A program made the position numbers and the translations under genes. Below, piece after piece: positions 1 through 8,070 of a stretch of 64,000 nt of DNA. The notes under the pieces were generated by a model that saw nothing but the letters and a program-made list of their open reading frames with translations, was not told the origin of the DNA and ran no database searches. Each line of letters begins with the position of its first letter. Positions within the stretch are counted from its first letter, which is position 1. Source of the stretch: Micromonospora coxensis (GTDB taxonomy: Bacteria > Actinomycetota > Actinomycetes > Mycobacteriales > Micromonosporaceae); contig NZ_LT607753.1 of assembly GCF_900090295.1 (NCBI RefSeq), forward strand, positions 2,542,001-2,606,000, in the 5' to 3' direction.

Positions 1-23
1 TCGCGGTCCATCCGGAGACAGCC

Positions 24-299
24 ATGCGTTTCCTGATCGTTCGAACCGACATCCGCACCGCCGCCGACACCGACATCGCCGCCGCCTGGGCCGGCGGCGG
101 CGTGCTCCGCGACGAGACGACCGCGCCGGAGTCCCGCCGCCAGATCGTGCACGCCGAGGACCGGGAGGCCGCGCTGCTGCTGGCCCGGGCGCTCGCCACG
201 GTCGGCGCGGTCCGCTCCGGACGGCAACGGGTCAAGGTGCTGCCGCTCGACGAGCCGGCCCTCACCCGCCAGGAGTGCTGGGAGGCCACCGGCACCTGA
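24..299 (+). CDS. small protein of unknown function
   Basis: This encodes a 91-residue soluble protein that I do not recognise. An ATG start is preceded by a GGAGA-type ribosome binding site about 8 bases upstream, and codon third positions are almost all G or C, so the frame looks genuinely coding. The product begins with a hydrophobic strand (MRFLIVRTDI) and ends with a basic patch followed by an acidic, tryptophan-containing tail. There is no signal peptide, membrane segment or cysteine pair. It converges on the NudC-like gene, with two hairpins between them. It may be the last gene of an operon that begins outside the window. Confidence 0.6.
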   Translation: MRFLIVRTDIRTAADTDIAAAWAGGGVLRDETTAPESRRQIVHAEDREAALLLARALATVGAVRSGRQRVKVLPLDEPALTRQECWEATGT

Positions 300-374
300 T
301 CCGCACCGACGTCCGTCGTGGTCGGACCGGCTCCCCCGCCGCGTTCCTTCGCCCCATCCGCCACGACGGCCCGA

Positions 375-420
375 GTCCCGGCCCGGGACCGTCGCGGCAA
401 CGGCGGTCCCGGGCCGGGAC
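375..420. terminator. GC-rich inverted repeat between convergent genes
   Basis: Perfect 17-base arms lie at 375-391 and 404-420 with a 12-base loop. Each arm is itself nearly palindromic around GTCCCGG/CCGGGAC. It sits between two converging genes and has no T-tract, so it could stop transcription from both sides or be a repeat element. Confidence 0.55.
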
Positions 421-452
421 CGTGTCCGCCCCCCGTCCTCCGTCCCACCACC

Positions 453-506
453 GTTTGCGGCGGGTCGCGGTGTCAGGTCGCCCGGAGACCGCGACACGCC
501 GCAAAC
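453..506. terminator. second hairpin downstream of the NudC-like gene
   Basis: The arms at 453-471 and 488-506 pair over 19 positions with one mismatch and a 16-base loop. It ends 26 bases past the stop of the minus-strand Nudix gene and is a plausible terminator for that operon. No T-tract follows it. Confidence 0.5.
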
Positions 507-531
507 CGCGCGGGGCGGGGCGGGCGGGGGG

Positions 532-1479
532 TCAGCAGTGGCCGTCGAGCCAGCGGTGGACGAGGAAGAGGGCGATCGACGACGGGGGCGGCAGGACCAT
601 CCGGTCACCGCCACCGACGTCCACCGCCCGCCCGGCCAGCGCCGCCCCGATCTCCCGGCGGGTGAACCACCGGGCGTACGCGATCTCGGCCGGATCGACC
701 CGGACCGGCGCGGCCGGGTCCGCCTCGGCCAGGAAACCCAGCATCAGCGAGCCGGGGAACGGCCACGCCTGGCTGCCCGCGTACCCGATCCGCTCGACCG
801 CGACCCCGACCTCCTCGCGGACCTCGCGCAGCACGGCGGCCTCCGCCGACTCCCCCGGCTCGACGTAACCGGCCAGGCAGGAGTAGCGCCGCTCACCCGG
901 CGTACGGGGCCAGGTGACGTTGTTGCCGAGCAGGCACCGCCCGTCCGGACCGTCCACCCCGTCGTGCACCAGGACGATCATCGCCGGATCGGTCCGCGGC
1001 CAGGCCCGGTGGCCGTGCGCGTCCACCCGGGACCAGCCGCCCTCGTCCACCTCGGTGCGGTGCCCGGTACGGGGCGACCAGCCGTGCCCGAGGTGCCAGT
1101 TGACCAGGGCCAGGGCGGTGGTGAAGACCCCCGCGTCCCGGTCGCTGAGCAGGTGGCCGACCTCCCGCAGGCTGACCGCGCGGGTCGCCGGCAGCTCCGG
1201 CAGCGGCGCGTCCACCGCGAAGACCGGTACGCCGTCCGGCTCCACCCCGAGGAAGAGCGGCACCGCCTTTCCGGTCGGCCCCAGCTCGGCCGGCTCCCGC
1301 AGCACCAGCGCGGGCGGGTTGGCGTCGGTACGCACCAGCGCCCGGCCCTCCTGGGTCGAGTCGAGCACCAGCACCCGGGACCGCTGCCACGCCTGCGCCA
1401 GCCACTCCCGGTCGGTACGCCGGTGCGCCGCCCGGTCGAGGGTGGAGCGGGCCAGTGGTGGGGCCGGCTCGCCGCTCAC
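532..1479 (-). CDS. nudC: NudC-like NAD(H)/NAD-capped RNA diphosphatase (Nudix hydrolase)
   Basis: This is a 315-residue Nudix hydrolase of the NudC type, expected to split NAD(H) or NAD-capped RNA ends into two nucleotide products. A perfect Nudix box (G-x5-E-x7-REV-x-EE-x-GV) spans residues 204-226. Ten residues later comes SQAWPFP (236-242), the NudC signature, normally SQPWPFP, that marks NAD specificity. Family members usually carry a four-cysteine zinc ribbon just before the catalytic domain. Here the matching stretch (about 129-160) keeps the flanking HGH and PRTDP residues but has no cysteine. The GTG start shares GTGA with the stop of the upstream M16 gene, which implies translational coupling. 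Function is inferred from motifs; zinc independence is inference. Confidence 0.88.
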   Translation of the reverse strand: MSGEPAPPLARSTLDRAAHRRTDREWLAQAWQRSRVLVLDSTQEGRALVRTDANPPALVLREPAELGPTGKAVPLFLGVEPDGVPVFAVDAPLPELPATRAVSLREVGHLLSDRDAGVFTTALALVNWHLGHGWSPRTGHRTEVDEGGWSRVDAHGHRAWPRTDPAMIVLVHDGVDGPDGRCLLGNNVTWPRTPGERRYSCLAGYVEPGESAEAAVLREVREEVGVAVERIGYAGSQAWPFPGSLMLGFLAEADPAAPVRVDPAEIAYARWFTRREIGAALAGRAVDVGGGDRMVLPPPSSIALFLVHRWLDGHC

Positions 1480-2813
1480 GCCGACTCCCGCCGTACCGGG
1501 GTCAACACCGCCAATTGCTTCTCGATCCGGTCGGCGTCGCCCAGCACCACGGTGACCGCGTGCGCCGGCGCCAGGTAGCGGGCGGCCGCCTCGGCGACGT
1601 CGTCCACGGTCGCCTTCGCCAGCCGGGCGGCGTGCTCGGCGAGGAAGTCCAGGCGCAGCCCGTTGCCCGCGTACGCGCTGGTCAGCGAGGCGAGCCCGGC
1701 CTGGGTGGACATGCCGAGCTGGAGCGTGCCGAGGGCGTACTGCCGGGCCTGCTCCAGCTCGTCCGGCTTCGCCGGGAGAGTGGCCAGCCGGCCCAGCTCG
1801 TACATCGTCTCCAGCAGCGCCGGGCCGGTCACCTCGGTGGCCACCTCCGCGGCGGCCACCAGCACCGACCCGGCGACCGAGTGCTCGACGGTGGAGTGCG
1901 GCCCGTACGTGTAGCCCTTGTCCTCCCGGATGTTCTCCGTCCAGCGGGACGAGAAGTAGCCGCCGAAGAGCAGGTTGGCCAGTTGCAGCGCGGCGTGGTC
2001 GGGGTGGGTGCGGGGCACCGCCGGCAGCGCCACGCGCAGCGAGGACTGCACCGAGCCGGGCCGGTCGACCAGCAGCAGCGGGCCCGGCTCCAGCGGCGGC
2101 GTCGGTGGCAGCTCGGCGGCCCGGGCGTCGCCGTTCCAGCCGGCCAGGGCCTGCTCGGCGGCGTCCAGCGCGCGCTCCGGCTGCACGTCGCCGACCAGCA
2201 CCAGCACCGCCTCGGCCGGGTGCACCTGGTCGGCGTGCAGCTTGCGCAGGGCGGCCGGGCGCACCGCCCGCACCTGGTCGGGCTCGGGCGTCTGCACCGC
2301 GTACGGGTGCCGGCCGTAGATCCGCTTGAGCAGGGCGGTACGGGCCAGGTGCGCGGGCTGGCTCTGGGCCACCTGGATCCGGTCGACCAGCCGGTCCCGT
2401 TCGGTGTCGACCCAGTCGGCCGGGTAGGTGGCCCCGGTCAGCACGTCGGCGAGGATCTCCAGCATCCGGTCCAGGCCGGTGACCAGGCCCGCCCCGGAGA
2501 GCATCAGCCGGTCCGGGTCGATGCCGGCCGACAGCCCGCCGCCGACCTTCTGCAGCTCGGCGGCGATCTGGGTGGCGGTGTGGGTCTGCGTGCCGGAGAG
2601 GACGGTCTGCGAGAGCATCGCGCCGCGGGCCAGGTGGGTGCGGCCGAACGGCATCCAGAGCCGCAGCTCGACCAGGGGGACGGCGGGACGGCGTACCGCG
2701 ATCACGGTGAGCCCGTTGGCCAGCCGCCGTTCGGCCTGCTTCGGCAGCTTGAGCTTGCGGGTCGGGCCGAGCGCCGGCAGCGCGCGGGCCTCGGCGGGAA
2801 GCGTGGTGGTCAT
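1476..2813 (-). CDS. M16 family protein lacking the zinc site (probable non-catalytic partner)
   Basis: This 445-residue protein has the fold pattern of M16 (pitrilysin/processing-peptidase) enzymes, including the N-terminal 'anGLtViaVrRP' strand and the tandem-half layout. Where active members have HxxEH it reads THLARGAML, so it has no zinc ligands (about residues 53-85). It probably partners the intact M16 protein encoded immediately upstream, as the alpha and beta subunits do in mitochondrial processing peptidase and in other bacterial M16 pairs. The start ATG overlaps the upstream stop (ATGA), and its own stop overlaps the NudC-like GTG start, so the three genes form a tightly coupled operon. 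The natural substrate is unknown. Confidence 0.85.
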   Translation of the reverse strand: MTTTLPAEARALPALGPTRKLKLPKQAERRLANGLTVIAVRRPAVPLVELRLWMPFGRTHLARGAMLSQTVLSGTQTHTATQIAAELQKVGGGLSAGIDPDRLMLSGAGLVTGLDRMLEILADVLTGATYPADWVDTERDRLVDRIQVAQSQPAHLARTALLKRIYGRHPYAVQTPEPDQVRAVRPAALRKLHADQVHPAEAVLVLVGDVQPERALDAAEQALAGWNGDARAAELPPTPPLEPGPLLLVDRPGSVQSSLRVALPAVPRTHPDHAALQLANLLFGGYFSSRWTENIREDKGYTYGPHSTVEHSVAGSVLVAAAEVATEVTGPALLETMYELGRLATLPAKPDELEQARQYALGTLQLGMSTQAGLASLTSAYAGNGLRLDFLAEHAARLAKATVDDVAEAAARYLAPAHAVTVVLGDADRIEKQLAVLTPVRRESA

Positions 2814-4120
2814 CGGGCACCTCCGGGGATGACCTCGACTGCGGCGCGGCGCTCCGGCCGCAGGGTGGCGGCGGCGGCCCGCACCTGGTCCTCGGTGACC
2901 TCGCCGACCAGCCGGGGCAGCTCGTTGAGCAGGCCCGGCTCGCCGCGCTGCTGCTCCAGCACCGCCATCCGCAGCGCCCGGCCGAGCACCGCGTCGGTGT
3001 CCCGCAGCAGGTGGGTGGCCATCCTGGCCTGGGTCCGCGCCAGCTCGCCGTCGGTCAGCCCGTCGGTGGCGAGCCGGTCCAGCTCCTCGTCGAAGGTCCG
3101 CAGCACCTTGTCCACGTCACCACCGGGTGGCAGGTGCGCCTGGAGCAGCAGCGCGGTCGGGTCCCGCACGTCGAAGGGGTCGCCCATGAAGCCCAGGTAC
3201 CCGCCGACGCCGGTCACCGTCCGGTCCCGCTGGACCAGCCGCTCCACCAGCCGGGACGCGTCGCCGTCGGTGAGCACCTCGGCCAGCACCACGTACGGCA
3301 GGTAGCCGGCGAAGTCGGCGATCGGGTCGGGCACCCGCCAGGCCCCGGCCACCGCCGGCAGCGGGGCGAGCTGGTCGGTGTACGCGTGCCGCCGCTCGAC
3401 GGTCAGGTCCGGCTCGGTGAAGTCGGGGCGCTGCGGGGCGGGCCGGGCCGGCACGTCGCCGAAGTGCCGCTCGATCAGCGTGGTCGCCTCGGCCACGTCG
3501 ATGTCCCCGCTGACCGCCAGCACCGCGTTGCCGCTGGCGTAGTAGCGGCGGAAGAAGTCGGCGGCGTCGGCGACGGTGGCCGACTCCAGGTCGTCGAAGG
3601 AGCCGTACCCGTCGTGCGCGTTGGGGAAGGTGTCGAACATGACCGGTGGCAGGGTCAGCCAGGGGAACCCGCCGTACGGCCGGTTGAGCACGTTGACCCG
3701 GATCTCCTCCTTGACCACGTCGACCTGGTTGCGCAGGTTCTCCTCGGTCAGCCGGGGGCCGCGCATCCGGTCCGCCTCCAGGAACAGCGCCCGTTCCAGG
3801 GCGTTGCTCGGCAGCGTCTCGTAGTAGTCGGTGTAGTCCAGGTGGGTGGAGCCGTTGAAGGTGCCGCCGGCACCCTGCACGTGCCGGAAGTGGGCCAGCT
3901 TCTCCATGTTCTCCGAGCCCTGGAACATCAGGTGCTCGAAGAGGTGGGCGAAGCCGGTGCGGCCCTCCGGTTCGGACCGGATGCCGACGTCGTAGACGAC
4001 CGCGACCCCGATCACCGGGGCGCTGCGGTCGGGGGTGAGGACGACCCGCAGGCCGTTGTCGAGGCGGAACCGCTCGACCGGGTACTTCGTCGCTGGAATC
4101 TTCACTCTCCGCGTCGGCAC
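2810..4120 (-). CDS. M16 family zinc metallopeptidase
   Basis: This 436-residue catalytic M16 peptidase has zinc ligands in HLFEH (H59, E62 as catalytic base, H63). The third ligand is expected in the VVKEEI stretch (E138/E139), about 76 residues later, as in the family. No signal peptide is visible, so it is probably cytoplasmic and degrades peptides. It is the first gene of a three-gene operon whose second product is an M16 homologue without zinc ligands. I chose the GTG at 4120 because an AGGG sequence lies about 9 bases upstream and no ATG fits. It diverges from the ABC importer operon across a 284-base gap. Confidence 0.88.
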   Translation of the reverse strand: MPTRRVKIPATKYPVERFRLDNGLRVVLTPDRSAPVIGVAVVYDVGIRSEPEGRTGFAHLFEHLMFQGSENMEKLAHFRHVQGAGGTFNGSTHLDYTDYYETLPSNALERALFLEADRMRGPRLTEENLRNQVDVVKEEIRVNVLNRPYGGFPWLTLPPVMFDTFPNAHDGYGSFDDLESATVADAADFFRRYYASGNAVLAVSGDIDVAEATTLIERHFGDVPARPAPQRPDFTEPDLTVERRHAYTDQLAPLPAVAGAWRVPDPIADFAGYLPYVVLAEVLTDGDASRLVERLVQRDRTVTGVGGYLGFMGDPFDVRDPTALLLQAHLPPGGDVDKVLRTFDEELDRLATDGLTDGELARTQARMATHLLRDTDAVLGRALRMAVLEQQRGEPGLLNELPRLVGEVTEDQVRAAAATLRPERRAAVEVIPGGAR

Positions 4121-4363
4121 GTGATCGACCCTAGCGTGTCCGCACCCTTGGCACCGGGCACCTGACGCAGCGGTGACCCGCGGCCCCGCCGACCCTCGAC
4201 GCGCCGCCGTCGCCGGGCGTGCCGACCCCGGCCCGGACGACCCGCAGGTGGGCCGAACGGTGGCCGCTCACCCCATCGAACAGGTAGGAATTGCCGACAT
4301 TCCCGGGGCAGCCCGTCCCGGATCGTGGATGGGTGTTGACGCGGGCCAGCCACTGCCCCACTG

Positions 4364-4384
4364 TTCCTACCTATCAAGTAGGAA
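4364..4384. promoter_or_regulatory. palindromic candidate operator for the sulfonate-type ABC operon
   Basis: A perfect inverted repeat, TTCCTAC-N7-GTAGGAA, ends 20 bases before the start codon of the substrate-binding protein. A third copy of the half site GTAGGAA lies at 4284-4290. A TTGACG at 4336-4341 may belong to the promoter. The operon ends in an Rrf2-family regulator gene, which is the natural candidate to bind here; that link is inference. Confidence 0.55.
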
Positions 4385-4404
4385 TACTGCGGATTGGATG
4401 GACG

Positions 4405-5466
4405 ATGAGACGGCTCCCCTTCCGTCGGTTGGTCTCCCTCGCCACTCTCGCCGTGCTCGGCGTGGCGACGGCGGGGACGACCGCGGCGTGCGGCGACGAC
4501 GAGAGCGCCGGCGGCGCCTCCGGGCCGGTGACCCTGCGCCTGGGCTACTTCCCCAACATCACCCACGCCCCCGCCGTGGTCGGCGTGGAGAAGGGCATCT
4601 TCGCCGAGAAGCTGGGCAGCGACGTCGAACTGGAGACCAAGACCTTCAACGCCGGGCCGGCCGCCATCGAGGCGATCTTCTCCGGGGCGCTCGACGCCAC
4701 GTACATCGGGCCGAACCCGACGGTGAACGCCTTCTCCAAGTCCGAGGGCCAGGCGGTCCGGGTGATCTCCGGCGCCGCCTCCGGCGGGGTGGCGCTCGTG
4801 GTCAAGCCGGAGATCACCACCGTGGAACAGCTGCGCGGCAGGAAGATCGCCACCCCGCAGCTCGGCAACACCCAGGACGTGGCCGTCCGCTACTGGCTCG
4901 AGCAGAAGGGCCTCAGGACCACCAAGGAGGGTGGTGGCGACGTCACGATCGTCCCGCAGGAGAACGCCCAGACGGTGGAGACGTTCACCAGCGGCGCCAT
5001 CGACGGCGCGTGGGTGCCCGAGCCGTTCGTCTCCCGGCTGGTCAACGCCGGCGGCAAGGTGCTCGTCGACGAGCGCGACCTCTGGCCGGACAGGAAGTTC
5101 GTGATCACCAACCTGATCGTCTCCACGACGTTCCTCAAGGCCCACCCCGACGTGGTGAAGAAGCTGGTCGAGGGGCAGGTCGCCGCGAACGAGTTCGTCA
5201 ACAGCCGGCCGGACGAGTCGCACCGGGCGATCTCGGCCCACATCGGCGAGATCACCGGCAAGCCGCTCGACCTCGAGCTCATCGAGCAGGCCTGGCCGAC
5301 GCTGGAGTTCACCAACGACCCGATCGCGTCCTCGCTGAAGGCCGGCCTGGACCACGCCGTCGCGGTGGAGCTGACCCAGCCGGTCAGCCTCGACGGCCTC
5401 TACGACCTGACGTACCTCAACGAGGTGCTCAAGGCGCAGGGCAGGACCGAGGTCGTCCAGCCGTGA
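4405..5466 (+). CDS. ABC importer substrate-binding lipoprotein (sulfonate/nitrate/taurine type)
   Basis: This 353-residue lipoprotein is predicted to capture an organosulfur or related anion outside the cell and deliver it to the permease encoded downstream. A basic N-terminus, a hydrophobic segment and a lipobox ending TAAC (Cys29) mark it for lipid anchoring. The body reads like SsuA/TauA/NMT1-type proteins: LRLGYFPNITHAP, then a GALDATYIGP-like segment, then GAIDGAWVPEPF. The ATG at 4405 starts the signal peptide; an upstream in-frame TTG would add a non-signal sequence. It shares GTGA with the ATPase gene. The substrate cannot be fixed from sequence alone. The linked Rrf2 regulator makes sulfur supply plausible. 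Confidence 0.87.
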   Translation: MRRLPFRRLVSLATLAVLGVATAGTTAACGDDESAGGASGPVTLRLGYFPNITHAPAVVGVEKGIFAEKLGSDVELETKTFNAGPAAIEAIFSGALDATYIGPNPTVNAFSKSEGQAVRVISGAASGGVALVVKPEITTVEQLRGRKIATPQLGNTQDVAVRYWLEQKGLRTTKEGGGDVTIVPQENAQTVETFTSGAIDGAWVPEPFVSRLVNAGGKVLVDERDLWPDRKFVITNLIVSTTFLKAHPDVVKKLVEGQVAANEFVNSRPDESHRAISAHIGEITGKPLDLELIEQAWPTLEFTNDPIASSLKAGLDHAVAVELTQPVSLDGLYDLTYLNEVLKAQGRTEVVQP

Positions 5467-6242
5467 CGGCGACCACGACGACGCCGGGCAGCGCGACCAC
5501 CGCGGTCGCGCTCTCCGGCGTGACCAAGGTGTACGGCAGGGGGGCGAACGCCGTCCTCGCCCTGGACGGAGTCAGCCTCGACGTCCGCCCCGGCGAGTTC
5601 GTCTGCCTGGTCGGCGCCTCCGGCTGCGGCAAGAGCACCCTGCTCAACCTGGTGGCCGGGCTGGACCGGGCCGACGGCGGCACCATCGAGGTCGCCGCCG
5701 ACACCGACCCCGGGCTGATGTTCCAGGAGCCGGCGCTGTTCCCCTGGCTGACCGTCGAGGCCAACGTCGAGGTGCCGCTGAAGCTGCGCGGGCTGCCCCG
5801 GGCCGCCCGCCGGGAGCGGGTGGCGGAACTGCTGCGCACCGTCCACCTGGCCGACTTCGGGCGTCGCCGCCCGCACGAGCTCTCCGGCGGCATGCGCCAG
5901 CGGGTCGCGCTGGCCCGCACCCTCGCCCTGGACACCCCGGTGCTGCTGATGGACGAGCCGTTCGGCGCGCTGGACGCGATGACCCGGGACATCCTCCACG
6001 ACGAGCTGGAACGGATCTGGGCCGAACGGCAGCTCACCGTGCTCTTCGTCACCCACAACGTCCGGGAGGCCGCCCGGCTCGCCGACCGGATCATCCTGCT
6101 CAGCAGCCGGCCCGGCCGGATCATCTGGTCCACTCCGGTGCACGTGCCCCGGCCCCGGCGCATCGACTCCCCCGAGGTCGCCGCCGTCGCGTCCGAGGTC
6201 ACCGACCGGCTGCGTACGGAGGTGGGCCGCCATGGCCGCTGA
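5463..6242 (+). CDS. ABC importer ATPase (SsuB/TauB type)
   Basis: This 259-residue nucleotide-binding subunit energises the importer. Walker A is GASGCGKST (51-59). The Q-loop lies in LMFQEPALFPW, the signature is LSGGMRQR, and Walker B is VLLMDEPFGALD, followed by a conserved switch histidine in FVTHNV. The LFPW stretch is typical of nitrate/sulfonate/taurine importer ATPases. The GTG start overlaps the stop of the binding-protein gene, and the 3' end overlaps the permease gene by 11 bases, so the three subunits are translationally coupled. Confidence 0.9.
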   Translation: MTATTTTPGSATTAVALSGVTKVYGRGANAVLALDGVSLDVRPGEFVCLVGASGCGKSTLLNLVAGLDRADGGTIEVAADTDPGLMFQEPALFPWLTVEANVEVPLKLRGLPRAARRERVAELLRTVHLADFGRRRPHELSGGMRQRVALARTLALDTPVLLMDEPFGALDAMTRDILHDELERIWAERQLTVLFVTHNVREAARLADRIILLSSRPGRIIWSTPVHVPRPRRIDSPEVAAVASEVTDRLRTEVGRHGR

Positions 6243-7107
6243 CACCCGCACCCGCGCCGACGCCGAGATCTCCGGGCTGGACGCGTTGGAGATCGCCGGC
6301 CGCGAGCGGGAGACCTCCCGGGGCGCCCGGCTGTGGGCCGCCACCTGGCCGAAACTCGCCGCGCTGGCGCTGGCCGTGGCGATCTGGCAGCTGGTGGTCT
6401 GGAGTGGATGGAAGCCACCCTGGTCGCTGCCGGGTCCGCTGACGGTCGGCGCGGAACTCCTCCGGCAGGCCGGCACCGCCCAACTGTGGGAGGGCATCGC
6501 GATCACCCTGCGCCGGGCCGCCGTCGGGTACGTCTTCTCGGTCGCCGTGGGCCTGCTGGTCGGCCTGGCGGTCGCCCGCTCCACGGTGCTGCGCGCGGCG
6601 ATCGGCTCGATGATCACGGCGTTGCAGACCATGCCGTCCATCGCCTGGTTCCCACTGGCGATCCTGCTCTTCGAACTCAGCGAGAAGGCGATCTTCTTCG
6701 TGGTCGTGCTCGGCGCCGCGCCGTCCATCGCCAACGGCGTGATCGCCGGCGTCGACTACGTGCCGCCGCTGCTGCTGCGCGCCGGGCGCAACCTCGGCGC
6801 CCGGGGGCTGCACCTCTACCGGTACGTCATCGCGCCCGCCGCGCTGCCGGCGATCGTCGCCGGACTCAAGCAGGGCTGGGCCTTCTCCTGGCGCAGCCTG
6901 ATGGCCGGTGAACTGCTGGTGGTCGGCATCTCGCAGACCTCGCTGGGGGCGCAGCTCACCTACGCCCGGGAACTGGCGGACTCGCCCTGGCTGCTCTCCA
7001 CCATGATCGTGATCCTGGTCATCGGTCTGGTGGTCGACGCCGCCTTCGGCGCGGCCGACACGGCGATCCGGTGCCGCTGGGGCGTCCTGGACCCGGCCGG
7101 TCGGTGA
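6232..7107 (+). CDS. ABC importer permease (SsuC/TauC type)
   Basis: This 291-residue inner-membrane permease has about six membrane helices after a roughly 40-residue cytoplasmic lead. The first helix is near residues 42-58. The cytoplasmic loop GARGLHLYRYVIAPAALPAI is the EAA-like motif that docks onto the ATPase. It belongs with the binding protein and ATPase encoded directly upstream, overlaps the ATPase reading frame, and is followed one base after its stop by the regulator gene. Subunit identity is firm; substrate identity follows that of the binding protein and is not resolved. Confidence 0.9.
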   Translation: MAADTRTRADAEISGLDALEIAGRERETSRGARLWAATWPKLAALALAVAIWQLVVWSGWKPPWSLPGPLTVGAELLRQAGTAQLWEGIAITLRRAAVGYVFSVAVGLLVGLAVARSTVLRAAIGSMITALQTMPSIAWFPLAILLFELSEKAIFFVVVLGAAPSIANGVIAGVDYVPPLLLRAGRNLGARGLHLYRYVIAPAALPAIVAGLKQGWAFSWRSLMAGELLVVGISQTSLGAQLTYARELADSPWLLSTMIVILVIGLVVDAAFGAADTAIRCRWGVLDPAGR

Positions 7108-7108
7108 C

Positions 7109-7564
7109 GTGTACGTCTCCGCCCGCGCCGACTACGCGCTCCGCGCGATGCTCGCCGTCGCCGCCGCAGGGGGCGACGGCGGGTCCCCGGCCCACGCCGG
7201 GTCCGGTGGGGAACTGATCAAGGCGGCGAGCCTGGCCGAGGCGCAGGGCATCCCGTTGAGCTTCCTCCAGGGCATCCTGCTCGACCTGCGCCGGGCCGGA
7301 CTGCTGCACAGCCACCGGGGCACCGAGGGCGGGTACACGCTCACCCGCCCGGCAGCGGAGATCAGCGTCGGGGACGTGCTGCGCGCGGTCGGCGGCTCGC
7401 TGACCACCGTCCGGGGCCTGCCCGCCGGGGACGCCGGGTACCACGGGGTCGCGACCGGGCTACGGGACGTCTGGCTGGCGGTGGACGGTGCGATCGCGGT
7501 GGTCGTGGACCGGACCACCCTGGCCGACCTGCTGGTCCGCCCCGGACACCGCGCCGCCGGCTGA
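7109..7564 (+). CDS. Rrf2-family transcriptional regulator
   Basis: This 151-residue winged-helix regulator begins with the classical Rrf2 opening (SARADYALRAMLAVA), continues through an IPLSFLQGILLDLRRAGLL recognition region, and has the RGTEGGYTLTRPA wing. It contains no cysteine, so it cannot bind an iron-sulfur cluster as IscR and NsrR do, and it more likely senses a metabolite as CymR-type members do. The GTG start lies one base after the permease stop, placing it in the importer operon. It probably represses that operon through the palindrome at 4364-4384. Autoregulation is inferred from the arrangement. Confidence 0.87.
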   Translation: MYVSARADYALRAMLAVAAAGGDGGSPAHAGSGGELIKAASLAEAQGIPLSFLQGILLDLRRAGLLHSHRGTEGGYTLTRPAAEISVGDVLRAVGGSLTTVRGLPAGDAGYHGVATGLRDVWLAVDGAIAVVVDRTTLADLLVRPGHRAAG

Positions 7565-7659
7565 CCGGCGCGCAGAGGCCGGCAGCCACCCGTCAACCGA
7601 GCGACCGGCGATCGGACCCGGTCAAGCAGCCATCAGCGCGGGCCGGCACTCGAATCCGG

Positions 7660-7860
7660 TCAGCCGGCCGTCAGCTCGGCGGTCGGCGCGGTCGCGCCGC
7701 CCGGGCTGTGCAGCTCGACCAGACCGGCCGGGGCTGCCCGGCCCGGTCTCGGATGCCAGGGTCCGAACGCCGCGACCATGGCGAGCAACAGTCCCGCGCC
7801 CGCCACCGCGAGCACCACCATCAGCTCACGCACCGCCCCCGAGTCGGCGTCGACCGCCAT
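7660..7860 (-). CDS. small single-pass membrane protein
   Basis: This 66-residue protein has one hydrophobic helix near residues 13-32 (MVVLAVAGAGLLLAMVAAF), followed by a proline-rich, mostly uncharged C-terminal tail. The ATG at 7860 is preceded by a good GGAAGGG ribosome binding site; longer in-frame versions lack one. I do not recognise the family. It lies convergent to the Rrf2 gene and about 210 bases downstream of the RNA helicase on the same strand. It may be its own transcription unit. Confidence 0.6.
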   Translation of the reverse strand: MAVDADSGAVRELMVVLAVAGAGLLLAMVAAFGPWHPRPGRAAPAGLVELHSPGGATAPTAELTAG

Positions 7861-8070
7861 GTCACCCTTCCCGAGCCGGCCCCCCGGCCGGCTCATCCCC
7901 CCGGGGACAAGCTTCGGCCAGCCGTGGGGGCCGGAACAGTCGCCGATCGGACGCACTTACGCCTGTTTGCCGACTCGGTCGGCGACATGATCACCCTGCG
8001 CAGCGACCTGCTCGCCCGCCGTCCCGCACCGGCGTCGACCGGCGCCTCGTCGGGGTCGGGCCCGGGGGGG

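Noticed and set aside
4291..4404. TTG-initiated extension of the sulfonate-type binding protein
   Set aside because: It would place a non-signal sequence before the lipoprotein signal peptide and would include the palindromic operator in coding sequence.
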